A program made the position numbers and the translations under genes. Below, one piece after another: positions 22,301 through 32,643 of a stretch of 64,000 nt of DNA (position 1 is the stretch's first letter; each line of letters opens with the position of its first letter). The notes under the pieces were generated by a model. That model ran no database searches and had not been told where the DNA came from. It saw only the letters and a list, made by a program, of their open reading frames with translations. Source of the DNA: Odontesthes bonariensis (Eukaryota; Chordata; Actinopteri; Atheriniformes; Atherinopsidae); NCBI RefSeq assembly GCF_027942865.1, contig NC_134507.1:37067711-37131710 (forward strand). Direction: 5' to 3'.

Positions 22301-23088
22301 ATATCCTCATCAATCTTAATCTTATCCATCTCCCTTTCAGCAATATATTGAAAAAGTTTCCAGTTAGCCTTACCAAATATCCACCTGTTACCAATACCTC
22401 CCTGGGTTACAATCCCCCTCAGTAAAAGTCTACTTTCTACTGGAAAATGGTCACTACCCACCGTTGAATCCTCCCTCACCTCCCATTCACAGAACTTTGC
22501 AATGTTGCTACTCACCAACGTTAAATCTAAAGCTGAAGTATTTCCAGTGCGCACATCAATTCTGGTTCCTCGCCCATCATTAAGGCAGACCAGATCTTTC
22601 TCCTCCATCAACTGTTCCATCACATCCCCATTCGGCTCATCTCTAGTGCCCCCCCATAAAGTGCCATGTGCGTTAAAGTCACCACATAATACCACCCTTC
22701 TATCCCCAATACCCTCTATAGACAATAGTTTATTCAAATCCAGAGCCTTACATGGGTTGTAGTAATTAATAACACTTAACTTACCCTCTTCTGTCCAAAC
22801 CTCCACTGACACATACTCTTGGTCCTTACCTATACCTACTTCTTTGAATGAGACACCCTCCTTTATAAACGATGCACAACCTCCACCACCCCCTTCTTTC
22901 CTGTCACACCTAACAGCCACATATCCACTAATTCTAAAATCCAAGTTCGGCCGCAACCATGTCTCCTGGACACACACCACATCCGGTTTATGAGGTAAAT
23001 CATCAATTAATTTCTTAAACTCCTGCCCATTAGCGATCAGGCTCCTAGCGTTCCATTGAAGAACAAAGAACATGAAATACCTATCCAC
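19330..23088 (-). CDS. I/Nimb-like LINE ORF2: endonuclease, reverse transcriptase, RNase H
   Basis: A single open frame of 1,252 residues. The endonuclease spans about 1-230, with LQWNARSL, VQETW, CGDFNAHG and GSDHFPV. The reverse transcriptase active-site motif is FADD near residue 680. The RNase H domain runs from about 975 to 1105: FTDGSKD, the E of VELLAIL, SDSSSALEAI and VPAHRGIEGNEEAD supply D, E, D and the H/D end. The C-terminal zinc motif CEHCREPESVEHALLHC lies near 1190. The ORF overlaps ORF1 by 8 bp (23081-23088). All catalytic residues I can check are present, so the protein may be active. Confidence 0.9.
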   Translation of the reverse strand: MDRYFMFFVLQWNARSLIANGQEFKKLIDDLPHKPDVVCVQETWLRPNLDFRISGYVAVRCDRKEGGGGGCASFIKEGVSFKEVGIGKDQEYVSVEVWTEEGKLSVINYYNPCKALDLNKLLSIEGIGDRRVVLCGDFNAHGTLWGGTRDEPNGDVMEQLMEEKDLVCLNDGRGTRIDVRTGNTSALDLTLVSSNIAKFCEWEVREDSTVGSDHFPVESRLLLRGIVTQGGIGNRWIFGKANWKLFQYIAEREMDKIKIDEDIEAMDKGIRKVLIEAAERCVPKSCGRMKRQAVPWWTEECSKAIKERNLALNVVRETLTFGNLVAYKKARAIARRVVRQTKRESWSKFCDGIGRKTAVGEVWGAIKSMRGIRRERQYPVLKLQEVVAVADEEKAEMIAKALVKIHSSDNLTVLGKQGREETKAAYPDVLRWREGNGGTIDVRFTRVEVERAIGRSGNSAPGKDDVCYAMLKQLGPMAIAKLLGFYNKVWELGILPKSWKEAIIIPIRKPGKDPSNPCNYRPIALTSHMGKIMERMIAERLLYHVESKGCMSVLQSGFRKGRGTMDPVVCLETEIRKAQANKESVLAVFLDVEKAYDMVWKEGLMIKLSELGVSGRVFNWIKDFLFDRLIQVRIGGALSGRYAVENGTPQGSVISPLLFSIMINDVFKQVDDGVGCSLFADDGAVWKRGRNVNHIVLKVQEAIRSVEKWSYAWGFKFSTEKTKMLLFTRKRNVKVKLRMYDQVIEQVKEFKFLGIWMDSKLTWRTHISHTVTKCKGVLNVMRCLRGMDWGASKSALKRIYIVLIRSVLDYGCVVYDSAAISTLKKLEVIQAQALRLCCGAFKTSPVAALQVEVGEMPLALRRKQLIMHYWVNLKGHLGNLHPAVNTLQQCWESERAKQECFAWRGNRLAELMPFTRMRFSPSVAWSVTPPWLFPSVNVDFSILDRVRSRKPPTDVIQLVEERLRLVYGSCISVFTDGSKDPNLGCTGFAYVIPSLHVSVKKRTPDNLAVFTVELLAILAALHWLESANIKEVIICSDSSSALEAIKSFRSTSRQDLIVETFESLYRQHRNTKVSFMWVPAHRGIEGNEEADQMAKKAVVADGPFMDVAISRAESKSLIKDYFIKEWQGNWERAMKGRHLFIFQKTVGLKGRTGIRGTKEERVITRLRIGHTCLNKNLQRIGKHPSGLCEHCREPESVEHALLHCGKYVLQRRQILQEIRSQGKAISLVNFFTCIRQSMFFTYLKETGLFDRI

Positions 23089-24352
23089 CTGGCTTCTCTG
23101 ATCTAGCCTGATAATACAACTCCTTACTTACCTCTTCCCACGTCAAATCCTTCAGCCCCAGGTTACACATCGCAGCTTTCACTATTATTTGTGTCCTTTC
23201 TGATTTAGATTTCACTTCCATAGTTGAGTTAACGACCGCCACCACAAACGTAACTAACTTTTTTAAGTCGACTAAGATCTCCTGATGTAACTTATCAGGT
23301 TCTGTCCTGATTCCTTGGCTACGCTCAATCACTTCTCCTCCCCCTCTGACTGGCTTAACCATCTTAGCCGCCGCCGCATATGTGATCATCCGCTTTGCTC
23401 TCACCTGTTGTATCTCCTTCTGCCTTTTTACTTCTTCGCACCCTCTAAAGGCCACACTATGCTCCCCTCCACAGTTGCAACACACCGGCTTCACACGCTC
23501 ACATTCAGAATATTCATGGTCCTCTCCGCATTTAGCGCACCGGCGCTTTCCATTACACATTTTTGCTATGTGCCCAAACCTCTGGCATTTATAGCACCGC
23601 ACCGGCCTGGGCACGTATTCACGCACAGTATAGCTTACCAGACCCAAAAACACCCTCGATGGCAGTACTTCTTCCTCAAATTCCAGCAGGACACCTTCGC
23701 AATCTCTCCTCACACCTTCGCGAAAAACTTGCATACGTTTCACCCCTCTCAGCCTACCTCCCTGTAGGTTGGCCTCCACCTCCAACATGGACATCTCCAG
23801 TGGAACTCCCCATATCACCCCTTTAGGCAATCGGCCACGCACTCCCACATAGCTTGTACTAACCACTTTGCGTTGCTCTATAGTCTTCAGACCAAACGCA
23901 CGCTCACCTTGCATCTTATCTCTGCATATCACCAGCAAATTTCCATCATTTAACACTACTCCTTGGATGATATCCCCAACCTCTTTCTTTAATACCTTTG
24001 TCAAAAAAACTGGATTCATGGTTTTAATCCCTCCCTGTTCCCCAAACCTTAAGATGACTTTAACCTCAATATTCGCTACCTCTCTGTCTTGTGTAGGTCT
24101 TACCTGTCCTTCACTGTCGCTCGCCTCCACTGTTTTACTGCCTTGCCCCTGCATCGTTTGACTATCTGCTTGGTGTGAGTCCATGTCATCCATTTCACTG
24201 CCACTTAATTCCCCTTCCCCCGACTCTGGCTCTTTCCCAGGACTGTTTGTAGGAGTTTTCTTCCTCTTTTTACCCATTTGCAGGAAGAAAAAAGAACTGA
24301 GTCGCCTGCGTCTAACTGCTGGAAAGTGAAAGTTTGTCCCGCAGTTTAGCAC
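23081..24352 (-). CDS. I/Nimb-like LINE ORF1: gag-like CCHC protein
   Basis: 423 residues, intact. It has a lysine-rich, acidic N-terminus, then a central region that probably folds like other LINE ORF1 RNA-binding domains. Three zinc knuckles follow near residues 250-300 (CYKCQRFGHIAKMC, CAKCGEDHEYSEC, CCNCGGEHSVAFRGC). It could start at the upstream ATG (24352) or at MGKKRKK about 25 codons later, which better matches the basic start of related proteins. Role: binds element RNA. It overlaps ORF2 by 8 bp. Confidence 0.85.
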   Translation of the reverse strand: MLNCGTNFHFPAVRRRRLSSFFFLQMGKKRKKTPTNSPGKEPESGEGELSGSEMDDMDSHQADSQTMQGQGSKTVEASDSEGQVRPTQDREVANIEVKVILRFGEQGGIKTMNPVFLTKVLKKEVGDIIQGVVLNDGNLLVICRDKMQGERAFGLKTIEQRKVVSTSYVGVRGRLPKGVIWGVPLEMSMLEVEANLQGGRLRGVKRMQVFREGVRRDCEGVLLEFEEEVLPSRVFLGLVSYTVREYVPRPVRCYKCQRFGHIAKMCNGKRRCAKCGEDHEYSECERVKPVCCNCGGEHSVAFRGCEEVKRQKEIQQVRAKRMITYAAAAKMVKPVRGGGEVIERSQGIRTEPDKLHQEILVDLKKLVTFVVAVVNSTMEVKSKSERTQIIVKAAMCNLGLKDLTWEEVSKELYYQARSEKPGG

Positions 24353-24470
24353 CGGGCTAACAGCAACAACACTGCTCTCAAGTCGCTCGTTCGTTCAGGG
24401 GGCGGTCCGTCCAAAACTACGTCGCCTCAGCTGTCTTGCCCCGTGTTTTGTCTTACCAGCCACAGTCCCT

Positions 24471-24829
24471 GTGACAAATATGTGTTACATAGGTGCTGGA
24501 ACCATACGTTTCCCCTATTTTACCAGAGAGTTGGCTTGAGAGGCTGATGTTGAGCCTGCACGTCGACTTCCCTGATGTGTTTTTTCTCTGCAGCTGAAAA
24601 TGGGACTCTCAGATAACTTAGTGTGTGTCTGTCAAGCTCCTCTTTTCTCTGTGTGTAGTTTGGTGTTCATGGTCATACAGAGAAACCAGGGAAGCTCAAT
24701 CCCACGACGTGCTCATAAACTGCGTCTTTTCTAAAGATTATAGTTCTATTTTAGAAGTCAGAATACAATGGCTCCCTGAAACTACCACCATGTACCGCTG
24801 GTTTTGTTATTTCACAAGAGTTGGGAAGA
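24471..24829. other. Cassette spacer between 5S and U2
   Basis: The same spacer occurs at about 31676-32044, 33372-33740 and 35069-35438. I find no further RNA gene in it (checked by eye for U4 and U6). It contains the U2 3' flank. Confidence 0.7.
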
Positions 24830-25193
24830 GTGCACCGTTCCCGGCGGCACTGCAGTACCGGGACGATGCGTGGAGTGAACGGAGCAAGCCCCTTTTTCAA
24901 CCCCTGTGCCTAAAAATCCATTTAATATGTAGTCCTCATATAGAGGACGTATCAGATATTAAACTGATAAGAACAGATTTTTTCTTTCGAAAAAATTTAT
25001 TGACACTAATACATCACATTTTCATAAAAACTTCATATTTAAGACATATGTTTTACCTATGAATAAAAACATCAATAAATAAGTGTAATCTGTATAACCA
25101 CATTTAAAACAACAACAATAAAACAAGTTTTTCATGGGATATTACAGATAAAGTCAATGTCGTCTAAGGTAAAAGCTACATGTGAAGTAGTTC

Positions 25194-28100
25194 TCATGCG
25201 AGTAGCAGTTTGTATTGAGTTTCTTTAAAAAGGAGTGCATTAGTTAAAATGCTCTCTTCCAAGTCCATTTTTTGTGCAGGAGCGTAGTGAGTCCCTACCC
25301 AGGGAAACTCATTTCGCTCCCCCAAACAGTAGGTCTCACGGGATCCTGTCGTGGTTTTTGTGTGTAGCTCCGGCTCCTTCATCCGAATGGGCACAGAGGC
25401 GATTCTTCTTTGTGGATGTGTCCTAGGCCCGCCGCCTGCAGCTCCGGCCGCTTGAGCCGCCGCTGCGGCCATCCGGATCACAGCCACGGGGGGGATCTGC
25501 ATGCGCTTCCTCACCAGCAAGTTCCTGGAGGTCCACATGGCGTCTTTGATGGCGGCTAGGGTGAGCCACTGCTTGGCAAAGTCATTCTTTTTTATTTTTG
25601 TTTGGCTCACCCCATAGAGCACGAGTTGTGCTGTGAGGACCTTCCTTGCTGGCAAGTACGGGAATTGCAAGGAGCCGGCTGTTGCCCACCGGTCTGCAGC
25701 AGCGCTGCACTCCCAGAGCAGGTGCCTCACCGACTCGGGCGCGCCACAACCAGGTCGCGGGCAGGTTGAGATCGCTGACATGCCCCGGGAGTGCATAACG
25801 GACCTGACTGGGAGGATCTCATGAGCCACCATCCACGACAGGTCCCGGAGTCTGTTTGGGAGAGCGGCATGGTTGACGTTGCACCAAACTGTTGAGGGCT
25901 CGCCAAACGCGAGCCCACGCACTGGACTCACTGGTTCCCGCTCCTGCACAACAGAAATCAAAGAGCGGTGGTTTGTTAAAACATGCAACTCCTCTGCCTC
26001 CAAGTTAAAATGCTTTAAGAACGTCTGGATAAAAGCATAGGATGGTGGCAGGCTAAAAGACACATGCACTTTTAGGTCGGTGGGTAAAATCTTCAGTCTT
26101 CTGAGGTAAGAACCCATCCAGAATCGTGTCATTGCTTTAGTTTTGGGGTTTCCGGATGGGTCTGTGGCCTGTAGGATGTGCAGTGTAGTGTATCTGCTTC
26201 CTAAAAACAAATAAAAATCAGGCACTCCTTTTCCGCCTTTCTCTTTTTGTTTCTTCATTACATCTCTCCTCAGTCTTTCCCACTTGGAGCCCCACAGAAA
26301 ATAAAAAATGGCTCGGTCCAGGTCTAAAAGCACTTTTCTAGGTGGGATAAAAACAGAACTGATTAGTAAAAGCAAAGGTAAAATCACGGCTTTGATGATT
26401 AAAACCTTTCCTTCAATGGTCAGTCCTCTAAGTCCCCAGTATCCTAGTCTTTGCTTTACTTTCCCTACCACGTCTGGCCAGTTTGATGTCCCTCCCCCTT
26501 CCTTGTCAAAATTAATCCCCAGTATTTTCTGTTTGGTCTGGGTTATAGTCACGGGGAGTCCTGCAGTCTCAGTCGCTGTCCATGGCCCGTAAAATTGGGC
26601 TTGGGTCTTGTTTCTGTTTAGTTTTGCCCCAGAGGCCCGTCCATACCAGTCAGTCAAGTCCAGAGTCCTATTGATGGATATTAGGTCTGTACATAAAATG
26701 TTCACGTCGTCCATATATAAAACACACTTTGTCGATAGTCCCCCGCTCCCCGGGACTCTCACCCCATTGATTCGGTGGTCCCTTCTCAAGCTCTGTGCCA
26801 GTGGTTCCACACAGATGATGTAGAGGAGGGCAGATAACGGACAACCCTGACGGACACCGCAGTGGATGTTTACTGCTTTTGTCAGATGCCCGTTAACAAG
26901 GAATTTGCTGGTAATGCCCCGGTACAGCAGACCCACCCAAGCTATAAACCTTTCTGGGAACCCCATTTTTTGCAGTACCTGGAAAAGGTACTGGTGCGAG
27001 ACCCGATCAAAGGCTTTCTCAAAGTCTAAATTTAGGACTGCTAGCCGAATGTTTCTGTCTCTCGCATAACAGATGGTGTCTCGGATCAGTACGAGGCTGT
27101 CGGTTATCTTCCTCCCCGGGATGGCACAGGCTTGATCCGGGTGAATCAGGTCTTCTAAAAACAAGGACATACGTGAGGCTAAAAGTTTACTAAAAAGTTT
27201 ACAGTCAAAGTTTAAAAGTGTAATCGGTCTCCAATTCTTCAAGTCAGTCTTGTCTTTTTTTTTGTGAAGAAGAGTCACTATCCCTGCTCTAAAACTGTCA
27301 GGAAGTCGCTCAAGTTGCTCAAATTCCATAAAAACAGTAAACAAGTCAGGTGCTAAAATATCCCAAAAGGTCAAATAAAATTCTACGGGAAGTCCATCTT
27401 GTCCTGGGGACTTCCCTTTCTTAAAATTTGTGAAACATTTATTTAACTCTGAAATTGTAAAATCTTGGGTTAAAAGCACACTGTCTTTTACTGTTTTTTC
27501 TATGAAATTTAAAACTTCTGTCATGGTGTCCATTTCAACAGGTTTTTGTTCGTACAATTCACAATAAAATTGTTCAACAGCTTGTTTAATTTCTTCCATT
27601 GAATCAACTGTGCACCCGTTCTCTTTTCTTAGCTTTAAAATGGCCCCCCCTTTATTCAAAATTTTCTTAAAAAAATACCTTGTGCACTTCTCTCCTTCCT
27701 CTATTTCTCGTTCCCTGCTTCTTAAAATGACGCCCTTACTTTTAATATCTGCTAAAATCGACATCTCTGTTTTCACTTGTTTAATTTCATCATTAAAATC
27801 CATCCCTTGTTGGTTTAATATAAAATAGCGCTGTAGTCGCTTCTGCAGTCCCATCATGCGTCTGTTTTCCCTATTCTTTTTTCTCCTACCTGCCTGTCTA
27901 AAGAAAGTCTGGGTCTTTTCCTTCACCATTTCCCACCAGTGTGCACGTGTATCGTAAAAGTCTTGAAGGGTCTGCCACTCGTGGTACTGCTCCCGGTACT
28001 GACTAACTATTTCATTTTCTTTTAAAAGGGAGCAGTTTAGTTTCCACAGACCACTTCCGGAAGTCACACCCGAAGAGAGTGATAGGGTGCAGGAAAGCAT

Positions 28101-28811
28101 CAGGTGATCAGAAAAGAAAACGGGGGTCAATCTAGCATCGGTTGGTGGGCAGTCCCGTGTAAAAAGGTAGTCTATACGAGAGGCTCTGGTGCCATCACCA
28201 CTGAACCAGGTGAAGCCCTCCTCTCTGGGATGCATGGTCCTAAAACAGTCCTGAAGTTTAAAATCCTTGCATATGCCCTGTAATAAAACCGATGTTTTGT
28301 CAACTTTAAAAAATTCCCCTGCTCTTTTTCTGTCACTCCTGCTTAAAATACAGTTAAAATCACCCCCTAAAACTAGTGGTGCCCTACCTAGCATGTGGCA
28401 CTGCAGGTCTTCTAAAAGGTCATACCGGTCATTTTTTTCGTTAAAGCCATAAATATTTAAGAGGTTAAAATCTTGTCCCATAAAAGTCAAATGTGCTAAA
28501 AGTGCCCGTCCGTCTCTCACCACAGTGCTGCCCTTCACCAGAACCTGAGGGTTTTTGATCAAAATGGCCACTCCGTCATTTTTGTTTTGGTTGGATCCAC
28601 TCCACAATGATGTCTGTGGCCACATCTCCTCCCACTGTCTGTAGTGCTTTAAAAACGGTAGGCCGCATTCCTGTATTAAAAGAACATCTGACTTAAAAGA
28701 ACTAAGAAAGGATAAAACACTCTGGGCTCTAACTTTCGACTTTACACTGCTTACATTAATAGTTGAGAGAGTGAGTGTCATGAGTATGGTTAAAAACAAC
28801 AGGTATGACAT
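25194..28811 (-). CDS. Keno-type LINE ORF2: endonuclease + reverse transcriptase, intact
   Basis: 1,205 residues without interruption. The endonuclease spans about 1-235 ([42 protein letters not shown]). The reverse transcriptase active site is YMDD near residue 700, preceded by NLDFEKAFD and [12 protein letters not shown]. The C-terminal zinc motif C-X4-C-X7-H-X4-C ([19 protein letters not shown]) lies near residue 1015. There is no RNase H. It begins 50 bp after the ORF1 stop. Its role is target-primed reverse transcription into U2 DNA. All motif residues needed for activity appear present. Confidence 0.92.
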   Translation of the reverse strand: MSYLLFLTILMTLTLSTINVSSVKSKVRAQSVLSFLSSFKSDVLLIQECGLPFLKHYRQWEEMWPQTSLWSGSNQNKNDGVAILIKNPQVLVKGSTVVRDGRALLAHLTFMGQDFNLLNIYGFNEKNDRYDLLEDLQCHMLGRAPLVLGGDFNCILSRSDRKRAGEFFKVDKTSVLLQGICKDFKLQDCFRTMHPREEGFTWFSGDGTRASRIDYLFTRDCPPTDARLTPVFFSDHLMLSCTLSLSSGVTSGSGLWKLNCSLLKENEIVSQYREQYHEWQTLQDFYDTRAHWWEMVKEKTQTFFRQAGRRKKNRENRRMMGLQKRLQRYFILNQQGMDFNDEIKQVKTEMSILADIKSKGVILRSREREIEEGEKCTRYFFKKILNKGGAILKLRKENGCTVDSMEEIKQAVEQFYCELYEQKPVEMDTMTEVLNFIEKTVKDSVLLTQDFTISELNKCFTNFKKGKSPGQDGLPVEFYLTFWDILAPDLFTVFMEFEQLERLPDSFRAGIVTLLHKKKDKTDLKNWRPITLLNFDCKLFSKLLASRMSLFLEDLIHPDQACAIPGRKITDSLVLIRDTICYARDRNIRLAVLNLDFEKAFDRVSHQYLFQVLQKMGFPERFIAWVGLLYRGITSKFLVNGHLTKAVNIHCGVRQGCPLSALLYIICVEPLAQSLRRDHRINGVRVPGSGGLSTKCVLYMDDVNILCTDLISINRTLDLTDWYGRASGAKLNRNKTQAQFYGPWTATETAGLPVTITQTKQKILGINFDKEGGGTSNWPDVVGKVKQRLGYWGLRGLTIEGKVLIIKAVILPLLLLISSVFIPPRKVLLDLDRAIFYFLWGSKWERLRRDVMKKQKEKGGKGVPDFYLFLGSRYTTLHILQATDPSGNPKTKAMTRFWMGSYLRRLKILPTDLKVHVSFSLPPSYAFIQTFLKHFNLEAEELHVLTNHRSLISVVQEREPVSPVRGLAFGEPSTVWCNVNHAALPNRLRDLSWMVAHEILPVRSVMHSRGMSAISTCPRPGCGAPESVRHLLWECSAAADRWATAGSLQFPYLPARKVLTAQLVLYGVSQTKIKKNDFAKQWLTLAAIKDAMWTSRNLLVRKRMQIPPVAVIRMAAAAAQAAGAAGGGPRTHPQRRIASVPIRMKEPELHTKTTTGSRETYCLGERNEFPWVGTHYAPAQKMDLEESILTNALLFKETQYKLLLA

Positions 28812-28860
28812 CTTAAAAGACTAAATGAGGGTTAAAACATTTAAAATGTCTTAAAAGCAG

Positions 28861-30171
28861 TTATGTAATTTCTTGTGAACGGAGCTCTTCCTTCACTTCT
28901 ACAGGTGAGAGGCGAGGGTGTTGAGCTCTATTCCCCGGTCGGACTCTGGGGGTTGGCCTCTGTTGCAAGGTTTTGTTAAACTTTGAGTCTCTAGGGGTTG
29001 ATTGCAGAGCTACATTTAAAAAAGAGACCACATTTGGTGAATTGGAGGGGAAGACTCTGGGCTCCTCCACAGATGAACTGTCTGAGGTAGTCCCAGCTCT
29101 TCCCCTCTTCTCTGAGACTATAGGAGAATCAGAGGACAATTCTGATGCAAGCCTCTTTGTTTGCTGGGCATCGGGGAGGGAGGCATCCTCGCTATCATCC
29201 TGTGATTGGACTTCTTCACATTCTGAACTAGCTCCGCCTTCTGCCTGCACCACCTCCTCCTCCTCTCCAGAACTATCCATTGGTGGGGGTGTAGCAGGCC
29301 CCTCCCCCTCCTCGGCCTCACCTGACTGCTGTCCACCATTCAGGGATTTTGGCGGGAAGTTTGAATTTTCCAGCCCAGCTGTTTCAAGTAGCTCGTTAAC
29401 TGCCTCGGTCTGCCCTCCATTTCCTTCCCGCGTTTTTTTGGATTTCAATTTGTTGGCAAAGGATTTTGGGCAATCTCTGAAGAGGTGGTTTGATTCTCCA
29501 CAGAGATTGCACTTTCTGCCATTCGTACACTCTTCGAAGGTGTGACCGATTCCTCTACATTTGCCACAAAACACCTTCGTGCAGGCCTCCGCCAGGTGCC
29601 CGTGCTCCCCACATTTGCGGCAGAGTTTGGGCTGTCCCTGGTAGTGGATGTAGCCTCTGTTTTCTCCCAAGACAATCATTGATGGGAGATGTTTCAGGCC
29701 CTGGAAGCCCTGGGGGTCTTGCCATTGTTGGATGGGGACCCTCCAGGCGCAGTTCCAGATGCCATCGACATCCCTCACCTTCATTGCCTGGCCTTTAACA
29801 GTGCAGAATCTTCCCAACCATATACAGATATCTTCTGCGTTCACCATTTCATTGAACATTCTGACAATTACTGTCTTCAGAGTATTGTCAGTAAGTTTCT
29901 CAACAGTAAACGCAGAAAACTGGGCTTGCACATTACCAAATCTCATCCAAAACTCCTGCAGCAAAGCTGCAGTGCGAAAACTTACATCGAAACCTTTGTT
30001 AAAAGCCAATGACAGGATGCAATTCAAATCGTCTGGCTTGAAATTCAATATGTTTTGAATTAGCTTCCGAGAGAAGTCCAATCTGGACATCTCTATAAGC
30101 TTTCCTTCTTTTTCTTTAAATAAAAATCTAGCGCTGTGGTGCCTCCTCATGCCAGCATAGTTAGCCGACAT
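28861..30171 (-). CDS. Keno-type LINE ORF1: CCHC nucleic-acid-binding protein
   Basis: 436 residues, intact. The N-terminal half is likely an RNA-binding domain; I can name no sure motif there. Three zinc knuckles follow near residues 185-240 ([42 protein letters not shown]). The C-terminal third is acidic and Ser/Glu-rich. The start [10 protein letters not shown] is supported by identity with copy 2. It is the element's RNA chaperone by position and knuckles. Confidence 0.88.
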   Translation of the reverse strand: MSANYAGMRRHHSARFLFKEKEGKLIEMSRLDFSRKLIQNILNFKPDDLNCILSLAFNKGFDVSFRTAALLQEFWMRFGNVQAQFSAFTVEKLTDNTLKTVIVRMFNEMVNAEDICIWLGRFCTVKGQAMKVRDVDGIWNCAWRVPIQQWQDPQGFQGLKHLPSMIVLGENRGYIHYQGQPKLCRKCGEHGHLAEACTKVFCGKCRGIGHTFEECTNGRKCNLCGESNHLFRDCPKSFANKLKSKKTREGNGGQTEAVNELLETAGLENSNFPPKSLNGGQQSGEAEEGEGPATPPPMDSSGEEEEVVQAEGGASSECEEVQSQDDSEDASLPDAQQTKRLASELSSDSPIVSEKRGRAGTTSDSSSVEEPRVFPSNSPNVVSFLNVALQSTPRDSKFNKTLQQRPTPRVRPGNRAQHPRLSPVEVKEELRSQEIT

Positions 30172-30545
30172 GATGGAGGCACCACAAACAGTTTTTAAAT
30201 GAAATGCTTAAAAGAACAATAATAAATATCACACTCAAAGCCCAATAAAAGAGTAAAAGGTGGATGAAAAGGTACTAAAAATGGATACTTACCTTCCTCT
30301 AAAAAAACGGAACACCGACACTGACCCTGTTTCAGCTGAAACTCGTTCAAAAAGCAAAAACCTGGGAAAAAAAGGGTAATATAAGAAAATTTATATACAA
30401 AGAACTCCAACTACAAATGACTTGGAATACTTTGATCGAACGCAAAAAAGAAACTCCAAAGCGAGAAAATTTGATGCCGAAAAGGCATAAAATAGTCCAC
30501 CCAAAGGAGGCGATCGCAGTCTTAGCCAAAAGGCCGAGAAGCGAT

Positions 30546-30839
30546 AACCCTCCACTGTTTCACGTCCGAGCGCCCTTCCTGGCACAATGCGCACTTGTGG
30601 CGGTGCTCTTTTTTTGCCTACAGAGCGTCACTTTGCACCTCCGCCCACCCGCTGCAGTGAGCACTCTTCAGCCGTTTCAGATGGTACAACTTTGCACTCC
30701 CGCCCGCTCCACTGAGCACCATTCAAACAACAATTTAGCGCTCCAGCTTTGAACATGGGCACGGTCTCAACAAATAAGGTGACTCTACTCCGAGAAATCA
30801 CTTGGCACAGCAAGAAGATTTCCTTTGCACAGACAGAAT
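30546..30839. promoter_or_regulatory. U2 5' flank (divergent spacer between U2 and U5)
   Basis: This 294-bp spacer lies upstream of U2 (minus strand) and downstream of U5. It must hold the U2 PSE/DSE promoter elements if the gene is expressed. No fish PSE consensus could be fixed by eye. The same spacer recurs in each cassette. Confidence 0.4.
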
Positions 30840-30959
30840 GGGCTTCACCCGCAAAGGTAAAGCCTTCCAAAAATAGAAACAACTCATTAATGCTGCTCTC
30901 CACGGAAGTCTTTAGTAAAAGGCGAAAGACTTGTACGTTATGAAGAGAAACCAGAGTAC
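30840..30959 (-). ncRNA. U5 spliceosomal snRNA, cassette 2
   Basis: 120-nt U5 with invariant loop I (GCCTTTTAC), Sm site (ATTTTTGG) and 3' stem-loop. The sequence just outside the 5' end differs from the other cassettes (ACTAGAATTT instead of ACGAGTATTT). Confidence 0.93.
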
Positions 30960-31263
30960 TAGAATTTGACACTGCGGGAGCAGTGCATCAGGCTAGTTGG
31001 CATAGCCACCTTCCCCACGGTGAGCTTTGCTTGGTTGAGACGCTGGCTCCTCGGCCGACCAGGTAGGAACAATCGGGCCCTATTCAATGGCTGCTTTGTC
31101 TTTTACTCTGTGCAAAAGACTAGGAGTGTTGAGGCTTTGTTCTGACCGCTCATTGGGTGTAGAGGTTTTTTTCAAGCAATTCTCCCAGTCGGCCCAATCC
31201 CAGAGCCATCTCAAAGTGGAGTTCACTTTCACTCTCTTTTCGCAGACTAAAAGCCAGAGTTTT

Positions 31264-31341
31264 ATCTCAGAAGATAAGCAGAGTTGGGCCTGGTTAGTAC
31301 TTGGATGGGGAGACCGCCTGGGAATACCAGGTGCTGTAAGC
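31264..31341 (+). pseudogene. Truncated 5S rRNA copy, plus orientation, cassette 2
   Basis: The same truncated 5S as in cassette 1, with GATAAGCAG replacing GCTAAGCAG in the box A region. It ends in TTTT. Confidence 0.88.
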
Positions 31342-31556
31342 CTTTTGGCTTCTCCAGGCGCATGCAGTTTGACTGCGTCAAATGCAAAGGCAGTCCCTGT
31401 TTGACGTTTTGGAACTGCTCCTTTGTCAGGACAAAGTTAAATGTATGAGGATCAAAGGCAACCATGACCTGGGACACCTTAGCAGATCCAGGATCAGCAA
31501 GATGGATCACAGGGTGATCAACAGATGTTTCAACAAAAGACATGCAGAGAGAAAAA

Positions 31557-31675
31557 TGCTTACAGCACCTGGTATTCCCAAGCGGTCTCCCATCCAAGTA
31601 CTAACCAGGCCCGACCCTGCTTGGCTTCCGAGTTTGGACGAGATCGGGCGTGTTCAGGGCGGTGTGGCCGTAAGC
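31557..31675 (-). rRNA. 5S ribosomal RNA, cassette 2
   Basis: A 119-nt full-length 5S on the minus strand, starting GCTTACGGCCACACCGCCC and ending GGTGCTGTAAGC, then TTTTT, a pol III terminator. One difference from cassettes 1 and 4 is TCCAAACTC instead of TCCGAACTC near nt 45. The internal promoter boxes look intact. 5S is part of the large ribosomal subunit. Confidence 0.95.
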
Positions 31676-32044
31676 CACAGTCCCCGTGACAAATATGTGT
31701 TACATAGGTGCTGGAACCATACATTGCCCCTATTTTACCAGAGAGTTGGCTTGAGAGGCTGATGTTGAGCCTGCACGTCGACTTCCCTGATGTGATTGTT
31801 CTCTGCAGCTGAAAATGGGACTCTCAGATAACTTAGTGTGTGTCTGTCAAGCTCCTCTGTTCTCTGTGTGTAGTTTGGTGTTCATGGTCATACAGAGAAA
31901 CCAGGGAAGCTCAATCCCACGACGTGCTCATAAACTGCGTCTTTTCTAAAGATTATAGTTCCATTTTAGAAGTCAGAATACAATGGCTCCCTGAAACTAC
32001 CACCATGTACCGCTGGTTTTGTTATTTCACAAGAGTTGGGAAGA

Positions 32045-32229
32045 GTGCACCGTTCCCGGCGGCACTGCAGTACCGGGACGATGCGTGGAGTGAACGGAGC
32101 AAGCCCCTTTTTCAACCCCTGTGCCTAAAAATCCATTTAATATGTAGTCCTCATATAGAGGACGTATCAGATATTAAACTGATAAGAATGGATACTACAC
32201 TTGATCTTAGCCAAAAGCCGAGAAGCGAT
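32045..32229 (-). pseudogene. U2 snRNA gene, cassette 2, probably defective
   Basis: Uninterrupted U2 of 185 nt, but one base is missing in the 5' stem-loop (CGGCTTTTGG where the others have CGGCCTTTTGG). There is also a two-base change just after GUAGUA (ATCCATTC instead of ATCTGTTC). Branch-site sequence GUAGUA itself is intact. The stem I deletion makes normal function doubtful; it may still be transcribed. Confidence 0.8.
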
Positions 32230-32523
32230 AACCCTCCACTGTTTCACGTCCGAGCGCCCTTCCTGGCACAATGCGCACTTGTGGCGGTGCTCTTTTTTTG
32301 CCTACAACGCGTCACTTTGCACCTCCGCCCACCCGCTGCAGTGAGCACTCTTCAGCCGTTTCAGATGGTACAACTTTGCACTCCCGCCCGCTCCACTGAG
32401 CACCATTCAAACAACAATTTAGCGCTCCAGCTTTGAACATGGGCACGGTCTCAACAAATAAGGTGACTCTACTCCGAGAAATCACTTGGCACAGCAAGAA
32501 GATTACCTTTGCACAGACAGAAT

Positions 32524-32643
32524 GGGCTTCACCCGCAAAGGTAAAGCCTTCCAAAAATAGAAACAACTCATCAATGCTGCTCTCCACGGAAGTCTTTAGT
32601 AAAAGGCGAAAGACTTGTACGTTATGAAGAGAAACCAGAGTAC
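32524..32643 (-). ncRNA. U5 spliceosomal snRNA, cassette 3
   Basis: 120-nt U5 with loop I, Sm site and 3' stem-loop intact. One single-base difference (ATTGATGAG instead of ATTAATGAG) lies just before the Sm site. Confidence 0.93.

Larger units (their letters stand above)
19136..24470 (-). mobile_element. I/Nimb-like LINE with RNase H at the 5S boundary
   Basis: A full-length non-LTR element of about 5.3 kb at 19149-24457, flanked by a 13-bp target duplication AGCCACAGTCCCT (19136-19148 and 24458-24470). The duplicated target begins at the outermost bases of the 5S gene. The 3' tail, on the minus strand, is (GAA)n (19147-19168). Both ORFs are open, which marks it as young. Domain order endonuclease, reverse transcriptase, RNase H places it in the I superfamily (I, Nimb, Ingi), and Nimb-like elements occur in fishes. 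It lies on the opposite side of the same 5S gene from the Mutsu-type LINE, leaving only the first 15 nt of 5S between the two. Confidence 0.8.
24979..30520 (-). mobile_element. Keno-type Tx1-clade LINE in U2 snRNA, copy 1
   Basis: A non-LTR element of about 5.5 kb in U2, in the same orientation as U2, with an A-rich 3' end at 24979 and a 5' end at about 30520. Both ORFs are open. Known: Keno elements of the Tx1 clade target U2 snRNA genes. The insertion point is identical in copy 2 (35588-41211), which confirms sequence specificity. Because it lies downstream of the first 25 nt of U2, the U2 promoter could drive it. This is the more intact of the two copies. Confidence 0.88.
24830..30545 (-). 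pseudogene. U2 snRNA gene, cassette 1, split by a Keno-type LINE
   Basis: The 3' part of U2 is at 24830-24978 and the first ~25 nt at 30521-30545 (minus strand). About 11-12 nt between them (plus strand ACTACACTTGA) is gone. This removes the start of the branch-site recognition sequence GUAGUA, so the gene is dead. Confidence 0.95.

Noticed and set aside
28973-29545. 190-codon plus-strand frame present in both Keno-type copies
   Set aside because: Antisense of ORF1; no independent start context or homology.
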